From positions 1 through 47,659 of the forward strand of contig NZ_BCWD01000018.1 in the NCBI RefSeq assembly GCF_001592085.1: a stretch of DNA of 47,659 nucleotides. The letters run 5' to 3'. A program made the position numbers and the translations under genes. Every line of letters begins with the position of its first letter. Within the stretch, counting starts at the first letter, position 1. Shown piece after piece: positions 15,886-23,600 of the stretch. The notes beneath the pieces were generated by a model. It saw only the letters and a program-made list of their open reading frames with translations. It was not told the DNA's origin and ran no database searches. Origin of the DNA: Levilactobacillus senmaizukei DSM 21775 = NBRC 103853 (GTDB lineage: Bacteria > Bacillota > Bacilli > Lactobacillales > Lactobacillaceae).

Positions 15886-16962
15886 CTAGAATTTCAGCCC
15901 ATATTCAAACTTTAGTTGCTTATAATAATCCAATTCGATAAAGTCGGTGGGTCGGACCTCACCCTCACGCTTGTCAAAATAGGCCACCCCGGCCAGTTTC
16001 AGCATCTTATAGACGAACTGAGAGCAGAATAAGATGTTGGGTTTAAACGAATGTTTCGCCACGAGACCGACCATATTATAGGCACTGCCTTCCCGATTAA
16101 TCTCGGCAATCTTGTCAACGACAAACTGCTTTTGCTCCCGCGTAACTGGCAAGCTGTAGACTAACAGGGATGCCCCGTCCTTTTGGTGAAAGAACTCTAG
16201 GGCTTCAGCATTCATCCCCGGCGGATAGACGTTATCACCCCCGTTATAACTGATGATGGTATCCAAATTGCGGTCAAACGCCAGTGACACGTGGTTAAAT
16301 TGCTTCTGGGTGAACACCGAAATCATCTCGGAAGCCGCGCTACCAGTATTGGAAACGGCTAGATATAAATGTAAGTCATCCAGGGTGGCGGTCGCCGCAT
16401 CGAAGTATTCTGACGTCAACGTCCCATGATTGATGTAATGGGTGGCACTATGCCGGGGTAAATCAGCCAAAATGGTCTTAAGATGATCCAGAGAAATTTT
16501 ATCCCGCGCCTCACTCGCCTGCCCTAAGACATTATTGATTTTCTGAGCGTCCGCTCGTAGCTCATCGAAGCTGACCGTGGCTGCCTCTTCAATGGTTGGC
16601 AGATAGAAAACCTGTTCATTATTGGTCGTCACAAACCGCTCCACCCATAACGGAACGACCAAGACCAGTAACGCCAACGCCTTGGCCACGAAGTACATGA
16701 TCGACTGCCCGCGTAATGGGAAAACCCCCACTGCATAGAAGACTATCTGGAGGGCCAGTAGCAGTCCGTAAACCACGGTCAACCCCCATTTTGCGCCGCG
16801 GGGGAATTGTGCCAACCAAGTCTTCACCACCATCATCACCACCAGATAAACACTGGTAGTAATTAGAATCGGTAAATTAGCAAATAAAAACAGGCCCGCC
16901 AACAGGATCCAGCCCAACCCCCGAATGCGGATTGATTGCAGGTCATTGATTAAACCACTCAT
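15886..16962 (-). CDS. Membrane protein with permuted NlpC/P60-like domain
   Basis: A 358-residue protein with about four membrane segments in residues 15-110, a helical linker (about 115-175) and a C-terminal soluble domain. The domain has the layout of circularly permuted papain-like enzymes of the YiiX/LRAT group: a histidine in FNHVSLAFD (H224) comes before a cysteine in FCSQFVYK (C313), the reverse of ordinary NlpC/P60 order. Such enzymes act on amide, ester or thioester bonds; the substrate here is unknown and may be a peptidoglycan or lipid-linked bond near the membrane (inference). AAGGG precedes the ATG by about 9 nt. It is transcribed alone. The family assignment rests on the motifs only. 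Confidence 0.7.
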   Translation of the reverse strand: MSGLINDLQSIRIRGLGWILLAGLFLFANLPILITTSVYLVVMMVVKTWLAQFPRGAKWGLTVVYGLLLALQIVFYAVGVFPLRGQSIMYFVAKALALLVLVVPLWVERFVTTNNEQVFYLPTIEEAATVSFDELRADAQKINNVLGQASEARDKISLDHLKTILADLPRHSATHYINHGTLTSEYFDAATATLDDLHLYLAVSNTGSAASEMISVFTQKQFNHVSLAFDRNLDTIISYNGGDNVYPPGMNAEALEFFHQKDGASLLVYSLPVTREQKQFVVDKIAEINREGSAYNMVGLVAKHSFKPNILFCSQFVYKMLKLAGVAYFDKREGEVRPTDFIELDYYKQLKFEYGLKF

Positions 16963-17000
16963 TGTTTGTCACCCTTCACTGTTTAAATAACATAGTCTAA

Positions 17001-17029
17001 AGAATACACGAGCCATCACTCCCTAACAA
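17001..17029 (-). promoter_or_regulatory. Promoter of permuted NlpC/P60-like gene
   Basis: Minus strand: TTGTTA (complement of 17024-17029), 17-bp spacer, TATTCT (complement of 17001-17006), 38 bp before the start codon. Confidence 0.5.
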
Positions 17030-17032
17030 CCT

Positions 17033-17067
17033 AAAAATGGATGCGACCATCATGGCCGCATCCATTT
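17033..17067 (-). terminator. pepN terminator
   Basis: An 11-bp stem (17035-17045 with 17057-17067) plus inner pairs, ending on the minus strand in TTTTT. It lies 15 bp after the pepN stop. Confidence 0.88.
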
Positions 17068-17081
17068 CTGTTTAATCCCAA

Positions 17082-19616
17082 TTATTTAATTGCCTGGGCA
17101 ACCGCAGCATTTACCGCTGAGGCTTCTGCTTCGATCAGCGCAACTCGTGTGGCCACCACCTTGGTGTCCATTTGAATTTCTCGGGTCAAACCAGGGGTAT
17201 TGATCTTAGGTTCGAAGAAGGCCTTGAACTCAGCCAACCGCTCTGCCGTCCGGAAGACACCGGATGTGACCGTGATGTAAGTGGAGAACTCCATGTCGCC
17301 ACCAACGGTATCTTCTAACCATTGCCAGTCGTTACGTAACCAATCCCAAGCCGCCTGCTCACCGGCGTCATTTGCCAGGACGCCACGATACCAAGCCCGT
17401 AAGTCTTGGGGCTTAATGGTATCGGCATCTTCAAACTTCTCGATCAAGCGAGCAATCAAGCCCGCATCGGTCGTACTGGTTAAGGCCACTGATAAATCGG
17501 CTTTGTAGCTAGCATCGGCCGACGTCCGGTAGGCGTTCAGCAGCCGGTCAAACAGATCGGCACTCCCAAAGTTCTGGACCTCGTTGCGGAGCACCAAAAC
17601 CCGGGTTGCGGCCGGTAAGGCGACCAAATGGTCACGGTTAGCTGTGAACAAATCATGAGCGGCCTGAATCGCGTCCGCATTCTTGGCGTACAGGGCGGCG
17701 TTCAACACCGTTGGCCGCGCCAATTCATCATCGTTAGCTTCACCAGCCTTAGCCGTCCAGCCTAACCGGCTAACCGCGGCAGCACTTATCTTGTCGAAGA
17801 AGGTCTTCAGAGCCTTTTCGGCATCAGAGTCCGGCGTCACAAACTTCTTCAGGTTACCCGCCACGCTGTACAAAGCGGTATTTACCACCGCCGACTTACT
17901 GTCGGAGAACCGATCTAGTAATGGCACGATCTCGGCGTAGGAAACTTGACGACCATCGGCCAGTAACCGTAGATCTTGGAGTAATTGTAGTTTGGTGATG
18001 GGATCCAAACTGTCGGCGTGATCCAGGATGTCGGCTAACAAGGTGTCGTCGTACTTAACGATGAAATGTGAGCTGTTTCCTTGATTCAACCGGAACGGCT
18101 TCCCGTTAGCTTGCCGTAGGTCGGCATAATCTCCCACCGTTAGACTCTGGTCTTGTAACAAGGTTGGCACCGCTTGATAGTTGCTTTCCAATGGCACTTG
18201 CCATTGACGGCCCACCTGCTTGCCATCCCCGATAAAGAATTGTTCTTGCGTCAACGTTAAGTTGCCATCGACAACAGCGGCCGATACCACCGGATAACCA
18301 GGTTGTTCCAACCAGTCGTGCATGATGGCGCCAATATCCATTCCAGAGGCGGCTCCTAAGGCGGCCCACAGGTCGGCCCCGGTAGCGTTACCGTAACGGT
18401 GTGCCGTGAAGTAGGCTTTCAGGCCCTTACGTAAGGCGTCATCACCGATAAGTGCCCGAACCATGACTAGCATACGAGCTCCCTTGGCGTAAACGATGGC
18501 ACTGTCGAAGACGGAGTCAATCTCTGCCGGTGTTTCTACCTGAACATGAACGGATTGGACCCCATCCGTGGCATCCCGTTGCAGGGCCATTGGCGCTTCA
18601 CCGGTCTGGAAGGCTTCCCAGATGTGCCAGTCCGGTTCCAAGGCATCGACGGCTACGTATTCCATCATGTTAGCAAAGCTTTCGTTTAACCAGAGATCGT
18701 CCCACCACTTCATGGTTACCAGATCGCCGAACCATTGGTGGGCCAATTCGTGGGTGATGACCGTCGCCACGCGACCCTTGATATCAAAGGCCGTGTTGTC
18801 CGGATCAATCAGTAAGTAAGCCTCCCGGTAAGTCACCAGACCCCAGTTTTCCATCGCCCCAGCCGAGAAGTCTGGTAAGGCCAACTGCCAAGAGTGTGGG
18901 AGTGGATATGGCGTTTGATAGAAGTCTTCGTAGAATTCAATTGCCCGCTTCGCAATGTCTAAGGCAAAGTCGAGTTCGTTGGCCTGGTGGGCCTTAGTGG
19001 CGAATACCCCAACCTTGACCCCACTCTTGGTCGTGGTGATCTTGCTTTGCATATCCCCAAAGGCTAAAGCAATCAGATAGGTTGACATCCGAACCGTGGT
19101 ATCGAAGACGTGCACGCCATTGTCGTTGCGGATTTCGGGCATGTTGCTAATAATCGTTTCGCCCGGCTTTTCGTCGAACTTGATAGCCAGGTCAAAGGTC
19201 GCCTTGGCCTCTGGCTCATCAACACAGGGGAAGGCCTGTCGCGCAGCCGTCGTTTCAAACTGTGTCCCGATCAGTTCCTTCTTCACCCCATCGACTTCAT
19301 AGTAGGATGGGTAAATACCCATCATGGAATCGGTCAGGGGCGCCGTGAAATCAATTTTCAGCGTGGTTACTCCCGTCCCTGGCAAGGTGATGTGAATGCC
19401 CTCGCTCTCATCATCAAAGGTAAAGGGAACCGCCTGATCATCGGCCGTAACGGCGCTGATGGTCATGAATTTTTGGTGAACGGCAATGGTCGTCTGCTTG
19501 GCGTCCCCCGTAATGGTGGACGTCCCGGAGATCAACTTGGCTTGCCGGTTAATATCGAGGTAAACGTTGTAATGTGTGGGTTGAAACAACTCGTAAAAAT
19601 GTGTGGATTCTGCCAT
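17082..19616 (-). CDS. pepN: Aminopeptidase N, M1 family
   Basis: An 844-residue cytoplasmic zinc metallopeptidase, the usual length of lactic PepN. It removes N-terminal residues from peptides, with a broad range. The exopeptidase motif GAMEN is at residues 253-257. The zinc site HELAH is at 289-293, and the third ligand E312 follows at the standard 18-residue spacing in WLNESFA. The C-terminal half is the helical ERAP1-like domain. AAGGAG lies 6 nt before the ATG, and TATAAT (complement of 19648-19653) lies 31 bp upstream. It is transcribed alone and works downstream of peptide uptake with PepD. Confidence 0.97.
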   Translation of the reverse strand: MAESTHFYELFQPTHYNVYLDINRQAKLISGTSTITGDAKQTTIAVHQKFMTISAVTADDQAVPFTFDDESEGIHITLPGTGVTTLKIDFTAPLTDSMMGIYPSYYEVDGVKKELIGTQFETTAARQAFPCVDEPEAKATFDLAIKFDEKPGETIISNMPEIRNDNGVHVFDTTVRMSTYLIALAFGDMQSKITTTKSGVKVGVFATKAHQANELDFALDIAKRAIEFYEDFYQTPYPLPHSWQLALPDFSAGAMENWGLVTYREAYLLIDPDNTAFDIKGRVATVITHELAHQWFGDLVTMKWWDDLWLNESFANMMEYVAVDALEPDWHIWEAFQTGEAPMALQRDATDGVQSVHVQVETPAEIDSVFDSAIVYAKGARMLVMVRALIGDDALRKGLKAYFTAHRYGNATGADLWAALGAASGMDIGAIMHDWLEQPGYPVVSAAVVDGNLTLTQEQFFIGDGKQVGRQWQVPLESNYQAVPTLLQDQSLTVGDYADLRQANGKPFRLNQGNSSHFIVKYDDTLLADILDHADSLDPITKLQLLQDLRLLADGRQVSYAEIVPLLDRFSDSKSAVVNTALYSVAGNLKKFVTPDSDAEKALKTFFDKISAAAVSRLGWTAKAGEANDDELARPTVLNAALYAKNADAIQAAHDLFTANRDHLVALPAATRVLVLRNEVQNFGSADLFDRLLNAYRTSADASYKADLSVALTSTTDAGLIARLIEKFEDADTIKPQDLRAWYRGVLANDAGEQAAWDWLRNDWQWLEDTVGGDMEFSTYITVTSGVFRTAERLAEFKAFFEPKINTPGLTREIQMDTKVVATRVALIEAEASAVNAAVAQAIK

Positions 19617-19647
19617 GATTTTCTCCTTAAATTGTTAGAATAGTTTA

Positions 19648-19653
19648 ATTATA
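19648..19653 (-). promoter_or_regulatory. -10 box of pepN
   Basis: A perfect TATAAT on the minus strand, 31 bp before the pepN start. The -35 region is weak. Confidence 0.55.
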
Positions 19654-19702
19654 CGACAATTAAATACCGGACGCCACGAATCCTATCGGAAGAATCGAAA
19701 CG

Positions 19703-19737
19703 GGCCCACCAGTCGATTAAGTACCGACTGACGGGCC
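19703..19737. terminator. Probable terminator hairpin after small secreted protein gene
   Basis: GGCCC (19703-19707) with GGGCC (19733-19737) and CAGTCG with CGACTG form a stem interrupted by a 2x2 internal loop. The minus-strand tail (GTTTCGATT) is only moderately T-rich, so termination may be partial. Confidence 0.45.
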
Positions 19738-19774
19738 TATTTGATAGACTGGTTTAAAATATCACGAAAAGCAG

Positions 19775-20191
19775 TTACTTCGCGCGGGTCATGAAGATGC
19801 TAGTGCCCCGTTCCGTGCCAAAGACGATCTTCTTGCCATAGGCCGCCAAAAAATTTTGTCGGGTGAACATCGTTTTCCCTTTCAAGGTAACCATGCCATA
19901 ACGATATTTAGTTGACTTGATGGTATGAACCTTATGGTCATAGTGTCCACCATCAACCGGCAAAGTCCCCTTCATCTGCCATTTAGCCGACTTCTTGTAG
20001 ACCTTCAGCTTCAGTTTGGGTAGCCACATCGTCTTCTTGCTGTGATGCTTACTGTTGTATTGTGCCTTCGATACCCAGGTCCCCCGTAGCTTCTTCGGAA
20101 TCGTCTTCGAACTCGCACTAGCCGATACCGTTAGTGACGGGAGAATGAGTCCTAATACCATGACTGATAATAACCGCTTTTTGAATTTCAC
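19775..20191 (-). CDS. Small secreted basic protein
   Basis: A 138-residue protein starting with a signal peptide (positive MKFKKR, hydrophobic core, then VSASAS, cleavage expected near residue 26). The mature part is basic (about 20 lysines), rich in beta strands, with no cysteine. It is probably released or kept at the wall by charge. The start is GTG at 20191, 8 nt after GGAG; an in-frame GTG at 20200 overlaps the ribosome site. I do not recognise the family. It is the first of several secreted basic proteins in this stretch (20367, 21520, 23601). Confidence 0.7.
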   Translation of the reverse strand: MKFKKRLLSVMVLGLILPSLTVSASASSKTIPKKLRGTWVSKAQYNSKHHSKKTMWLPKLKLKVYKKSAKWQMKGTLPVDGGHYDHKVHTIKSTKYRYGMVTLKGKTMFTRQNFLAAYGKKIVFGTERGTSIFMTRAK

Positions 20192-20244
20192 ATGTCTCAC
20201 TCCAAATATGTATTTTGCCCCATCATTAGAATAACATGTTAATT

Positions 20245-20275
20245 AAAAACAGCCAACCTTTAATCAGGTTGACTG
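20245..20275 (-). terminator. Terminator of NlpC/P60 gene
   Basis: CAGCCAACCT (20250-20259) pairs with AGGTTGACTG (20266-20275) at nine of ten positions, and the minus strand continues with TTTTTAATT. It lies about 90 bp after the stop of the NlpC/P60 gene. Confidence 0.75.
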
Positions 20276-20366
20276 TCCAAGTTCTAATAACTTAACTCAC
20301 TGTCCGTGGCCAAGTCGTCATAAGATTCAGATTCCAGCCCAGACGCGGGCGTGAAATAGTTAATGT

Positions 20367-21404
20367 CTAATGAAAGACGCGGGCGATCCCCGCAACGTTA
20401 GAGCGTTGACCGTTCTTGATCGGTTGCACCATAATCCGTGGTGGCCAGCTTTCAATAACCTTGCCTTTGCCCAGGTAAATGGCGACGTGCCAAATCGTAT
20501 GCGTCCCTGGTTGGTAGTAGAAGACCAAGTCGCCCCGCTTCTTGTGACGGTAAGCCACGTGTTGAAACTTCTTGCTAGCCCACAAGTTCCGGGAATTCCA
20601 TTCATTGCCGGGATAAGCATGATGGATAGCGCTGATTGGCTTGGGATTGATGCCACCCGCATACAGTGCCTGCATGACGAGGCCAGAACAATCCGTCCCA
20701 TAAATTGGCTTGGAAGAGGAACCCACTAAATAAGGCTTGCCCTTATACTTATAAGCTTGTTTGATCATGGCTTCAATGTGGTCAGTCCGACCGTTCCAAG
20801 CATGGGCTCTTAATGGCGCCACATATGAATCAATACTCTTCCAGCTAGACTTAGAGAACCCGAGCTTGACCCAGGTCTTCTCGTTGACCGTCCCTGTGGC
20901 CTTCAGGTGATGCTTACGCTGGAATCTCTTCACGGCATAAGACGTGGCTGAATTGTACTTGTTGTACCCATTTGCAGTGCCCAAGCGGCGCATAATTTTC
21001 CACGTTTTGATACCTTCGTAGCCGCGCTTGACCGTGTACCCCACCTTGCCGTAAGGTTTGATCTGGTTGTAATTGACTTGATAATACTTCTTCGGGTTTT
21101 GGTAACCCTTCGTCTTGGCAACGCAGGCCTTGTTGGCGGTGACGTATTTGCCGGTATTGGTCTTTAAAACGGGGGCATGCCCATCAACCGTCACTACCTT
21201 AGAAATCTTGGCATAGTGGCCTTTGTGTACCGTTGATGCGTGATGCTTCTTCGCGGCGTCTTTGTAGTAGGCAACCGTCTTCTTAACCCGGATGATCCCA
21301 GGATTGGTCGTGTAGTAACTGGTCTTAGCTTGCGCGGAAGTACTGAACCCAACGCTGGTTAGACCGGCAATAACAAGTAAAGTGGATAGCCATTGTTTCT
21401 TCAT
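20367..21404 (-). CDS. Secreted NlpC/P60 peptidoglycan hydrolase with binding domain
   Basis: A 345-residue exported enzyme. It has a signal peptide (cleavage near residue 26, AQA), an SH3-like or SLAP-like basic region (about 30-115), a peptidoglycan-binding helical domain (about 130-185, with the repeat signature SYAVKRFQRKHHLKATGTV), and an NlpC/P60 catalytic domain (about 212-345). Catalytic residues visible are C239 in TDCSGLV and H306 in WHVAIY. It should cut cell-wall peptides, probably gamma-D-glutamyl bonds, during growth or daughter-cell separation. AAAGGAG lies 9 nt before the ATG. A 14-bp palindrome sits in its promoter region (21441-21454). Confidence 0.9.
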   Translation of the reverse strand: MKKQWLSTLLVIAGLTSVGFSTSAQAKTSYYTTNPGIIRVKKTVAYYKDAAKKHHASTVHKGHYAKISKVVTVDGHAPVLKTNTGKYVTANKACVAKTKGYQNPKKYYQVNYNQIKPYGKVGYTVKRGYEGIKTWKIMRRLGTANGYNKYNSATSYAVKRFQRKHHLKATGTVNEKTWVKLGFSKSSWKSIDSYVAPLRAHAWNGRTDHIEAMIKQAYKYKGKPYLVGSSSKPIYGTDCSGLVMQALYAGGINPKPISAIHHAYPGNEWNSRNLWASKKFQHVAYRHKKRGDLVFYYQPGTHTIWHVAIYLGKGKVIESWPPRIMVQPIKNGQRSNVAGIARVFH

Positions 21405-21440
21405 GATGATCTACTCCTTTATAAATTTTTATGTAATCAG

Positions 21441-21454
21441 TGACTAATTAGTCA
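21441..21454. promoter_or_regulatory. Palindrome TGACTAATTAGTCA upstream of NlpC/P60 gene
   Basis: A perfect 14-bp palindrome, 37 bp before the start codon. On the minus strand it overlaps a possible -35 box (TTGACT), so it may be an operator for a cell-wall regulator. The -10 box is not clear (TAAAAA at an 18-bp spacing). Confidence 0.5.
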
Positions 21455-21516
21455 AACAAGCTCCAGTGGGGGCGACCAGGACGATTAATGCCCCAGCCAC
21501 TGAATGACCACTTGTT
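21455..21516 (-). terminator. Probable terminator after secreted-protein pseudogene
   Basis: Nested arms: AACAAG/CTTGTT (21455-21460 and 21511-21516) outside, and a CAGTGG..GGGGC/GCCCC..CACTG arm inside. The minus strand continues TTGACT, so the T run is short. Confidence 0.4.
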
Positions 21517-21519
21517 CGT

Positions 21520-21927
21520 TCAGTAATAATACGGCTTATGAGCAAAGGCTCTAGTTTTCGAAATCTTTAACCGGTGATGGCTGAACGTCTTGATGTAATA
21601 GTGAACATGTTTGCCATGCCGGGTAACACTTTTAATCGCATAAGGATTCGAACTGATTTTGTGCGAAGGAACCTTCGTCATCAGCAGAACAGTCAGTTTC
21701 CCGGCTTGTTCTTTTGGGGCCTTGCCGGATCGGTATTCATTAGAAATGAAGTTTTTACCAATCCCGAGTAGCTTAAAATGTTTCTTGACCACCTTCGTGA
21801 CATACATCGTCCGAACCCTTTTCGGCGTCTCGGTTTGCCATTGGTCGCAGCTGGGGCTTTATGGGTGACCCAAATAGACTAACGCCGACGATGATCAGTG
21901 TCATGGCGATCACCAGCCTTTTTTCAT
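21520..21927 (-). pseudogene. Decayed small secreted protein gene
   Basis: The 3' part (to 21807) encodes a basic, Lys/His/Tyr-rich segment of about 95 residues like the mature part of the neighbouring secreted proteins, but it has no export signal. Upstream on the same strand there is one in another frame. The ATG at 21925-21927 is followed by six A residues and soon by a TGA. One more A would give MKKRLVIAMTLIIVGVSLFG, a perfect signal peptide. A second frame change is needed before TETPKRVR, which is in frame with the 3' part. I infer one exported protein broken by at least two small indels. Slippage at the A run could restore the first, not the second. Confidence 0.65.
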
Positions 21928-21948
21928 AAACTTCTTTTCTTAAACTAA

Positions 21949-22509
21949 TTAATCTTGCCTGTCTGAATCGCCGATAAACGTGCCATCCTCACGATAATTA
22001 AATGAGTAGTTTTCTGGCTTAAACGTCGCTAAATACCGGCCAACCCCTACGATGGTAAAGAACAATGCAAAGCACCATAAAATGGCGTGGCCAAAAACCT
22101 TAAACATCATTTTCATGCCAGCGGCATCGCTCTTGACACCACTTTTAATTTCGCCAAAGGAATGATCGTTATTTCTAAAATTAGAGTTAACCAATCGGAC
22201 CGCTCGAAATTGTGCTTTTCTGAAATCTGCCGCCTGCATCTCAGAATAGTTGTCAAAGATCCCCTTAGCCTGTCGGCCATGTTCCCATTCATAAAACACT
22301 AAAAATCCGTTCGCAATTGGATAGAATATGGCGGCCTGAACACCTAAAAAAATGAAGTAAAAGGGCATCTGGCCACCCATAAAGGCTTGCTTACCTAAGT
22401 AAATCCAGGCGATGGCGGAAAAAATTGAAATACCGTAACGCGTTGCCCAAAACCGTGCGTTCAATCCGAAAAATAACTGCTTAAGAATATCCAATACTTT
22501 TTGAAACAT
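21949..22509 (-). CDS. Membrane protein of unknown function
   Basis: A 186-residue protein with three hydrophobic segments: about residues 24-40 and 48-70, and one at about 140-162, with a hydrophilic helical loop between the second and third. There is no signal peptide or catalytic motif. AAGGAGG lies 6 nt before the ATG, and TATATT (minus strand, near 22570) may be its -10 box. I do not recognise the family. It stands upstream of the broken secreted-protein gene on the same strand with a 21-bp gap to it. Confidence 0.7.
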   Translation of the reverse strand: MFQKVLDILKQLFFGLNARFWATRYGISIFSAIAWIYLGKQAFMGGQMPFYFIFLGVQAAIFYPIANGFLVFYEWEHGRQAKGIFDNYSEMQAADFRKAQFRAVRLVNSNFRNNDHSFGEIKSGVKSDAAGMKMMFKVFGHAILWCFALFFTIVGVGRYLATFKPENYSFNYREDGTFIGDSDRQD

Positions 22510-22690
22510 AAAGTACCTCCTTATTAATAATTCTCCACTTACTCCTATATAAGTAGATTCATAGACTAATATACCGCAAACGTGTACTATTTTCCTTCTT
22601 TTTTAAATAAAAGAGTCTTTTTTTCTCTGTCAATGGCATAAATACTCCATTATGGTTAGCTTTAACGCTACAAGAGGAGATCAGCCAACC

Positions 22691-23002
22691 ATGCAAAACT
22701 CAATTAGTAAATTGGTGAGCCAGAAACGACGCGCATTAGATTTGACCATTGAAGCCTTAGCCGAAAGAGCTAGCGTATCAGTTAGCTTAATATCACGAAT
22801 CGAACGCGGGGAACTTAACAATATCAGCCTGAATAAGTTACAGTCCATTGCTTCAGCTCTGAACCTAAAGCTAAGCGACTTCTTCACGGACGAATCGCTA
22901 ACCGGCATCCACACTTTAGAGTTAATTTCCTACTTGAAATCCCTGCCAGAAGATCAACGGGAACTCGCCTCAGAAAGTATCTTGCGAATTTTAAAACTAT
23001 AA
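22691..23002 (+). CDS. XRE family helix-turn-helix regulator
   Basis: A 103-residue protein with a single Cro/C1-type helix-turn-helix in residues about 8-62 (LTIEALAERASVSVSLISRIERG is the core) and a short C-terminal helical tail (LPEDQRELASESILRILKL) that could mediate dimerisation. AGGAG lies 11 nt before the ATG at 22691. It overlaps the convergent small gene at its 3' end by six bases, the two stop codons being adjacent. A decayed second copy lies at 24217-24288. Its targets are unknown; the neighbours suggest the secreted-protein patch (inference). Confidence 0.85.
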   Translation: MQNSISKLVSQKRRALDLTIEALAERASVSVSLISRIERGELNNISLNKLQSIASALNLKLSDFFTDESLTGIHTLELISYLKSLPEDQRELASESILRILKL

Positions 23003-23224
23003 CTGGTACTTCTGAATAATAAGCTTGGCGATCTCGGGCAAGGTACACTCACTCGCATGAGTCCGGTACTCGGCCACCAGATCAATCACCCCCGTCGTCA
23101 GCCTAATTTCGAAGATCCGAAAGCGTCGATAGTCAATCCGGTGGTTCGAACCTTGATCAATCAGAAACTTCAAATCTTGCAATAACTGTAATTTACTCAA
23201 CAATGGATCTGCAACCTTCTCCAT
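22997..23224 (-). CDS. Small protein convergent with XRE regulator
   Basis: A 75-residue protein of mixed alpha/beta character, with no membrane segment or signal peptide; its middle is basic (RIDYRRFRIFEIRL) and it ends in a helix. AGGGGTG lies 8 nt before the ATG, so translation is likely. Its stop overlaps that of the XRE gene tail to tail. Two intrinsic terminators lie just upstream on the same strand (23252-23294 and 23311-23334), so expression from the promoter at 23371-23399 would need read-through or antitermination. I do not recognise the family. Confidence 0.6.
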   Translation of the reverse strand: MEKVADPLLSKLQLLQDLKFLIDQGSNHRIDYRRFRIFEIRLTTGVIDLVAEYRTHASECTLPEIAKLIIQKYQL

Positions 23225-23251
23225 ACGCTGTTCACCCCTAAAAAGATAAGC

Positions 23252-23294
23252 AAAAAAATAAGCTAGCCTTAACCAAATTGGTTAAAACTAGCTT
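23252..23294 (-). terminator. Intrinsic terminator upstream of 75-residue gene
   Basis: AAGCTAG and TTAACCAA (23260-23276) pair with TTGGTTAA and CTAGCTT (23278-23294), with a 2x2 internal loop. On the minus strand a run of seven T residues follows (23252-23258). It ends 28 bp before the start codon of the 75-residue gene. Confidence 0.75.
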
Positions 23295-23310
23295 AACGCG
23301 CCCCAAAAAT

Positions 23311-23334
23311 AAAAAACAGACTTGTAAAAATCTG
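23311..23334 (-). terminator. First of two tandem terminators
   Basis: On the minus strand CAGATTT, loop TTAC and AAGTCTG (complement of 23317-23334, one wobble) are followed by TTTTTTATTTTT. Confidence 0.7.
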
Positions 23335-23364
23335 AAAATTAATTGTTTAAGGTCGGCTCTTAAA
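23311..23364 (-). ncRNA. Candidate small RNA or leader RNA
   Basis: A minus-strand promoter (23371-23399) and the first terminator (23311-23334) bracket a transcript of about 54 nt with no open frame, or about 110 nt if it reaches the second terminator. It could be a free small RNA or an attenuated leader of the 75-residue gene. The prediction rests only on the promoter and terminators. Confidence 0.4.
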
Positions 23365-23370
23365 TTTATT

Positions 23371-23399
23371 TATTAAATTAATTTTAACATACGTGTCAA
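23371..23399 (-). promoter_or_regulatory. Promoter of candidate small RNA
   Basis: Minus strand: TTGACA (complement of 23394-23399), 17-bp spacer, TTAATA (complement of 23371-23376), in a very AT-rich setting. Confidence 0.55.
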
Positions 23400-23417
23400 G
23401 TCTAGAGTGAATATTCC

Positions 23418-23465
23418 AAAAAGGACAGCTACCAGCGAATTTCTCCGTTAGTGGCTGTCCTTTTT
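23418..23465. terminator. Bidirectional terminator
   Basis: AAAAAGGACAGC pairs with GCTGTCCTTTTT over 11-12 bp, with further pairs inside. It carries A and T runs on opposite sides, so it can end transcripts of the XRE gene (plus) and of the secreted-protein gene at 23601 (minus). A second perfect hairpin, CTTATCAAC-GGGT-GTTGATAAG, lies beside it at 23471-23492. Confidence 0.8.
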
Positions 23466-23600
23466 GGTTCCTTATCAACGGGTGTTGATAAGCGGGGAAG
23501 GATTTTAAATTCACTTCTTTTACGTGAATTAAGCATTGAAAATGGCCTTTTTATTTACCAAAACGATCAAAGTCGGATTGGTAAGTTTTTCTGCCGAGAC

